NCBI RefSeq assembly: GCF_963583255.1
Contig: NC_084805.1
Coordinates: 10,532,827 to 10,596,826 of the forward strand
DNA: 64,000 nucleotides
Direction: 5' to 3'
Source: Pyrus communis
Lineage: Eukaryota; Streptophyta; Magnoliopsida; Rosales; Rosaceae
In this document: positions 60,019 through 64,000 of the stretch, in pieces
Numbering within the stretch: the first letter of the stretch is position 1
Layout: every line of letters begins with the position of its first letter
Program-made: the position numbers and the translations under genes
Notes under the pieces: generated by a model
The model's input: the letters and a program-made list of their open reading frames with translations, nothing else
What the model was told of the DNA's origin: nothing
Database searches by the model: none

Positions 60019-60209
60019 TGATGGAGTTTTGAGCTCCCATTGTCCCACATCGGGAAACAACAATTTGTCAAATACCTTTATATAGGTCAAGTCCTTTTTA
60101 TTAGTGATTAGGTGTTCGGCCATTTGGAATGAGGATTGAGGTTTGGGCCACTAATTGTGTGGATTAGGCTTGATGATTATACTATAATATTAATATTAAT
60201 TAATCAAGA

Positions 60210-60503
60210 CAAGGTCTGACATCCCACATCGCCCAGGGGAGTGATCCTTATATGTATATTCTCATCCCTACCTAGCACGAGGTCTTTTGGGAGCTCACTG
60301 GCTTCGGGTTCCATAGGAACTCTGAAGTTAAGCGAGAAGAGGGCTAGAGCAATCCCATGATGGGTGACCCACTAGGAAGTTGCTCGTGAGTTCCCAAAAA
60401 CAAAACCGTGAGGGAATGGTAAGCCCAAAGCGGACAATATCGTGCTATGGTGGTGGAGCGGGCCCAGGAAGTGATCTGCCCCGAGCCGGGATGTGACACA
60501 AGG
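60210..60503 (+). mobile_element. Cassandra solo LTR (60215-60498), TSD CAAGG
   Basis: It runs from TCTGACATCCCACATCG to CCGGGATGTGACA. The ends are mutual inverted repeats (TGTGACATCCC expected, the second base is C here). CAAGG flanks it at 60210-60214 and 60499-60503. The LTR contains a 5S-rRNA-like segment (60272-60392), the hallmark of Cassandra TRIM elements, which use Pol III signals of 5S RNA. Confidence 0.9.
60272..60392 (+). repeat. 5S-rRNA-like segment in the Cassandra LTR
   Basis: Matches of 5S rRNA include GAAGTTAAGCG (A box, 60325-60335) and TGATGGGTGACCCACTAGGAAGT (C box region, 60358-60380). It is not a normal 5S gene: it has TE ends and the IE region is poorly kept. Confidence 0.8.
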
Positions 60504-61066
60504 GCCTTGGGCTTTGGGGCACTTGGGGCCAAGGAATTAAAATTAATCTTATCAATTAGTTTTAATTTCGAATTAAGTTTTTAATTAAATTAATTAAAAA
60601 TGATTTGATTAATAGACACAACTTTTTGGAAAGAGTTTTATAGCTTCAGATATATCCAAAAGGTATTTGAAGAGGTATGAAAGAGCCTATATAACTAGAG
60701 TCCTCAATTCCATTGATAGATATCATTTCTTCATCTTTTTCTTCTGTACAAAATTCTTAGAGAGTAAACACACAAAGCAATTCGCTAGAATTCTATAATC
60801 CAGTGCGGGTTGCTGAATTAGGTAGTTGTATCGTGGTCGAGCAGACGTTGTAGAACCACAAGCACAAGAGTGGGACGGAAATACTGTTCGAAGGACATAG
60901 CTTTTGCGCTAGCCTCTACCTTCGATTCATTCAAGTTAGTATTATTATAATCTTTGTATTTATTGTGTAATTGTATTCTGTATTGCAAGTGGTTTTCAAT
61001 AATAAAGTAAAAGTACTTTGATTCTGTATTTCTGTTATTTTGTTGTTTCTAAATTGTTCTCCAACA

Positions 61067-61790
61067 CAGAAGCTTGGGCAAAATTTTCAAGAACTTTAGC
61101 TATATTCCTAGCCGCAGTGCCAGTAGCATGAGCAAAAATCAAACAATCATCCGCAAACATCAAATTAGAAATTCTGTAGCCTCTAGGCACAGTCAAATTA
61201 CCAACATTAATTTTAGGTAAGTTTCCTAACATATCTAGGTGTCTAATTAAGGGCTCCATACAAAGAATAAATATATAAGGGGAAAGTGGGTCACCTTGTC
61301 TAATACCTCTGGACGGGCAAAAATAACCATGAGACTTGCCATTAATTAGAATTGAGAAAGACGCCAATGAAATACACTCCATGATCAGCTTGATCCAGTG
61401 ATCATTAAAACCAAACTTAGACAACACTTCCTTAATATAATCTCATCGAGAAAATCATAAGCCTTTTCCAGATCAAGCTTGATGCCCATAACACCTTTTT
61501 TACCTTTTTTAGTCTTGAAAGAGGCAAAGATTTCATGAGCTATAAGAATGTTAACCTGAATGGTTCTTGGAAATGCAACTGTCTAACAAAGGCTTAATTC
61601 TACTCACTAAAATTTTGGTAATTATCTTATAGGTAACATTACATAGGCTAATTGGTCTAAAGTTGGACACCATTTCAGGGTTTTCCACCTTTGGGATAAG
61701 CACTATATTGGTATGATTTATCAGATGAAGGCTTGAACCATTCAAGAAGAAATCTTTAACTAAATTAATCACTGAGGGGCCAATTATTTC
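61067..61790 (-). pseudogene. L1 reverse transcriptase core
   Basis: Pieces 61772-61551 (NIVLIPKVENPEMVSNFRPISLCNVTYKIITKILVSRIKP) and 61427-61035 (GIRQGDPLSPYIFILCMEPL, RISNLMFADDCLIFAHA). The FADD catalytic motif is intact. Between them (61550-61430) the frame shifts through an intermediate block (KAYDFLDE). Confidence 0.85.
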
Positions 61791-62221
61791 CTAGTAGTTA
61801 TGATACAAAGAAGCATGAATACCATCCAGCCTTGGAACCTTCAAGGCTCCAATGCTTTTAACCGCCTTAAACACTTCAGCATTAAGAATAGGCCTATTAA
61901 GTATGTCATTCTGCTCATTACTTATACAAGGAACAAGAATATCAATGAAGTTCACCAGAGAGTCAAGGGTAGGTCTTTAAGAAGTCGAAAACCTAACTTT
62001 GAAATCCTCAATGATCACTATTTCCATACCTTCACAAATAGGCTATTAGAATTAGGGTTATTCATAATCTCTTCCTATACCTTATTTAAATCCCACAACA
62101 GACTCATCTTTCTATCAAATAAATTCCCAAAGACCTATTTATTCCAATTCTTGTCAAGGAACTTAAAAGACCCTAAGTAGCCTCTAATTTTCTCACATTC
62201 ACTGCCATTGATAGTCTGATC
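61791..62221 (-). pseudogene. Linker of L1 ORF2 between endonuclease and RT
   Basis: Degenerate sequence on the L1 strand with many stops; no motif stands out. Confidence 0.4.
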
Positions 62222-63043
62222 CTAAGCCTTCCCAACAACACTTTTAAACCCCGGGTGAAAGAACCACATGGCCTCAAATTTAAAGGTGGTAACCCCTTGA
62301 TTATTACTACTTCTAAGATTATTGGTATCAAGCAAAATGGGACTATGGTCAGACCCAAAGATAAGGTAGTTATGAAGATTGGCATCCGGAAAAGAATTAA
62401 TCCAATTCGTATTAGCAATGGCCTTATCCAATCTTTTGAAAATAATAGTATTATCCTTATGACCATTACACCAAGTAAACGGCACACCAGTAGCAGAGAT
62501 TGAGATTAATTTTCCCTCATTAAGAAAATTATTAAAATTTACCATATGCTTACTGACATTCCTATCACCCCCCTCCCCCCCCCCCCCACGAAAAAAATTA
62601 TTCTCCCAAGTTAACAATGTTATTAAAATCGCCTATCATTAACCAAGGAAGAAGAGGATTATTATTTGGAAATCAATAAATAATTTCATTCCAAAGCTGA
62701 GGTTGGAGACTTTTATGGGGGTACGCATAGACACAGGTAAACAAGAATTGCTTACCTGAGCTTTTCTTATTGATTTCATAATGAATAAATCTAGAATTAT
62801 GGGCAATAACATTAATATTAATATTAAAAACATTCCAACACAAACAAAGGCCACCAGCCTACCATCCCTTCTAGCAAAAAACAAATTACTGTAACGCTTA
62901 GCACTCAGACCTCTATCCAGGTCAGACTTTGGTTCAACCAAACAAAAAACATCTAAAATATTTAAACTACAAAGTAAATTCAACTGGCTGGCAAATTCGG
63001 GCCTGCACCACCCCTTACAATTCCAATGCATCAACTTCATCAA
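62222..63043 (-). pseudogene. L1 endonuclease domain
   Basis: The minus strand starts MMKLMHWNCKGWCRPEFASQL (63043), goes through FCLVEPKSD, shifts frame, then CVYAYPHK and PWLMIGDFNNI (62780-62640), and after a C-rich tract (62568-62587) ends with SATGVPFTWCNGHKDNTIIFKRLDKAI and IFGSDHSPILLD. Catalytic motifs GDFN and SDH of the AP-type endonuclease are visible. The enzyme nicks target DNA for insertion. Confidence 0.8.
62568..62587. repeat. C-rich homopolymer tract
   Basis: CCCCCC T CCCCCCCCCCCCC; on the L1 strand it would encode a run of Gly. The coding frame around it is open only because of this run length. Confidence 0.85.
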
Positions 63044-63134
63044 TCAACTTCATCCAGGTTGTAGCTCGGACCCTCTCAATCTTTAGCTTCACTCCTTATC
63101 CTCTTCTTATTTCTCCCAATCTGAACTTGCTCAA
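63044..63134 (-). pseudogene. Region upstream of L1 ORF2 (possible ORF1 tail)
   Basis: On the minus strand one frame is QIGRNKKRIRSEAKD, a basic tail compatible with the end of ORF1. Too short to be sure. Confidence 0.3.
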
Positions 63135-64000
63135 TGATAGGAGCATATTTATGCGACTTAAATGGCTTGTTCTCGTACATTTACGTTATGTTTATTTAGT
63201 TATTTTAGTTCTTTATGCTTCTTTTGTGTGTTTTCAGGTTCTAAGGGCAAAGTATGCAAAAGGATGCCTTTTGGAGCCTTTTGGAGCAAATTAGAGATTG
63301 GAATGGATATCATATGCTTGGAGCCAAAAGGATGGACGAAATTGAAGACTTGAAGTAGGAAAGTTAAATCCTAAAAAGACCTCATGTTTGAGCATCATTG
63401 AAAACTCCTACGCATTTTAGAACACAAAAACAACATTCCTAGCAACCTTAGGACATTGTCGTGTGTTTCCTTGTGTCTCCCTTCCTTGCCATGCAAGGAA
63501 GGGCTTTGTTCCCTATTTTAAATACTTAAACACTACCACTTATCATTCACCACATATCATTCACCACTTATCATATCATACATTCATTTATCACTTATCA
63601 TAATCATTCACTTATCACTTAACATATCATACACTTATCACTTATCACTCATAATCATCTACACATTTCAACCATTTAAACACATGTACTTCACCTACAA
63701 CATCCACCTACTTCACCTACAACATCCACCTACTTCACCTAAAACATCCACCTACTTCACCTACAACATCCACCTACTTCACCTACAAATGACATAGCCA
63801 TATGTTCCCTCCACTACTCCTATAAATACCCTTGCATTCATTCACTCCCCACTCCATCTCTCCATTTCACACACCACAACTAACACAAACACTTCCCCTT
63901 AGAATCCAAAACCGTGAGTCCCCATTCCACCATTCCTCATCCATTTCCATAATTCCCCAAACCTCACCTTAGACCTTGTGCTACAACAACGAGGAAGATA
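63135..64000 (+). mobile_element. Athila-family LTR, partial (runs off right edge)
   Basis: It starts TGATAGGAGCATATTTATGC. Its middle (63530-63830) has the ATCATTCACCAC-type repeats of the 26718 copy, plus four tandem CTACAACATCCACCTACTTC units (63700-63790), and TATAAATACC at 63823. It ends in the middle of the first 117-base unit. The expected target duplication is CTCAA (63130-63134). Confidence 0.9.
63700..63785. repeat. Tandem CCACCTACTTCACCTACAAC units
   Basis: Units of about 20 bases in four or five copies, an expansion of a sequence present once or twice at 27295-27340. Confidence 0.85.

Larger units (their letters stand above)
60014..61071 (-). mobile_element. Solo LTR of Copia type inside the L1 (60019-61066)
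   Basis: The sequence begins TGATGGAGTTTTGAGCTCCC and ends TTGTTCTCCAACA. The flanks CTGAA (60014-60018) and CAGAA (61067-61071) fit a target duplication with one change. Inside, on the plus strand, are a TATA-like CCTATATAACTAGAG (60689) and AATAAAG near the end (61000). Without the nested Cassandra LTR it is about 760 bp. The strand is not certain; the TATA and polyadenylation order suggest plus. Confidence 0.7.
58298..63134 (-). mobile_element. L1-type LINE, left-pointing, interrupted
   Basis: On the minus strand the element has endonuclease, RT, zinc-binding domain and RNase H in order and ends in a 20-base poly(A) (plus-strand T run 58298-58317). An LTR insertion at 60019-61066 splits the RT. 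At its upstream side the sequence is cut by another LTR at 63135, so ORF1 and the 5' end lie beyond it, if present. Frameshifts and stops in every domain show it is inactive. Confidence 0.85.

Noticed and set aside
60272..60392. Candidate 5S rRNA gene
   Set aside because: The sequence is diverged and enclosed in a Cassandra LTR with a target duplication, so it is element sequence and not a ribosomal locus.

Overview
This window is repeat-rich plant nuclear DNA. Almost everything I can identify is a transposable element or its relic, and I see no intact ordinary host gene. A dicot is indicated by Athila, Tat, Tekay-type and Copia LTR retrotransposons, a plant L1, a PIF/Harbinger transposase, plant mobile domain and Ulp1-type genes, and a Cassandra LTR carrying 5S rRNA sequence. 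From memory, the Cassandra LTR and the short MITEs look like Rosaceae (apple/pear group). No search was possible, so that placement is an inference.

Layout. 1-3410: left-pointing Athila-like element (open gag, tRNA-Asp PBS, 2.16-kb LTR), inserted in the last exon-like part of a Tekay-type chromovirus whose chromodomain tail and LTR follow (3411-6661). 7426-19097: old, non-coding Copia-type element (LARD-like), invaded by a 1.7-kb solo LTR (9337-11050, TSD AAAAG) and by an inverted relative with its internal 3' end (13394 to about 17000). 19135-21480: PIF/Harbinger transposase pseudogene split by an Athila-family solo LTR (TSD AATTG). 21488-21724: MITE sequence. 23600-26535 and 48700-51420: two diverged copies of a DUF1985/Ulp1-protease gene, each missing a different part. 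Copy 1 carries a solo LTR in its 3' flank (26718-29296, TSD AGAGC). 29790-31180: DUF4283-like relic. 31370-32490: long near-perfect hairpin. 33025-44960: left-pointing Tat-lineage element with gag, protease, RT, RNase H and integrase, plus a spliced antisense plant-mobile-domain ORF with its own TATA box between integrase and 3' LTR. 45428-48505: another solo LTR (TSD CCAAC). 53287-57966: two more chromovirus LTR pieces around a repeat-rich block. 58298-63134: left-pointing L1 with a 20-base poly(A), broken by an LTR (60019-61066) that itself holds a Cassandra solo LTR (60215-60498). 63135-64000: start of a further Athila-family LTR.

Functionally, most coding regions carry stops or frameshifts. 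The Athila gag at the left edge is the one long retroelement frame that is open as far as the window shows. The most interesting items are the antisense mobile-domain gene of the Tat element, the paired Ulp1 genes with reciprocal deletions, the 0.5-kb-arm hairpin, and the Athila-family LTR expansion: five LTRs, three of them solo with perfect target duplications, two with an internal duplication.
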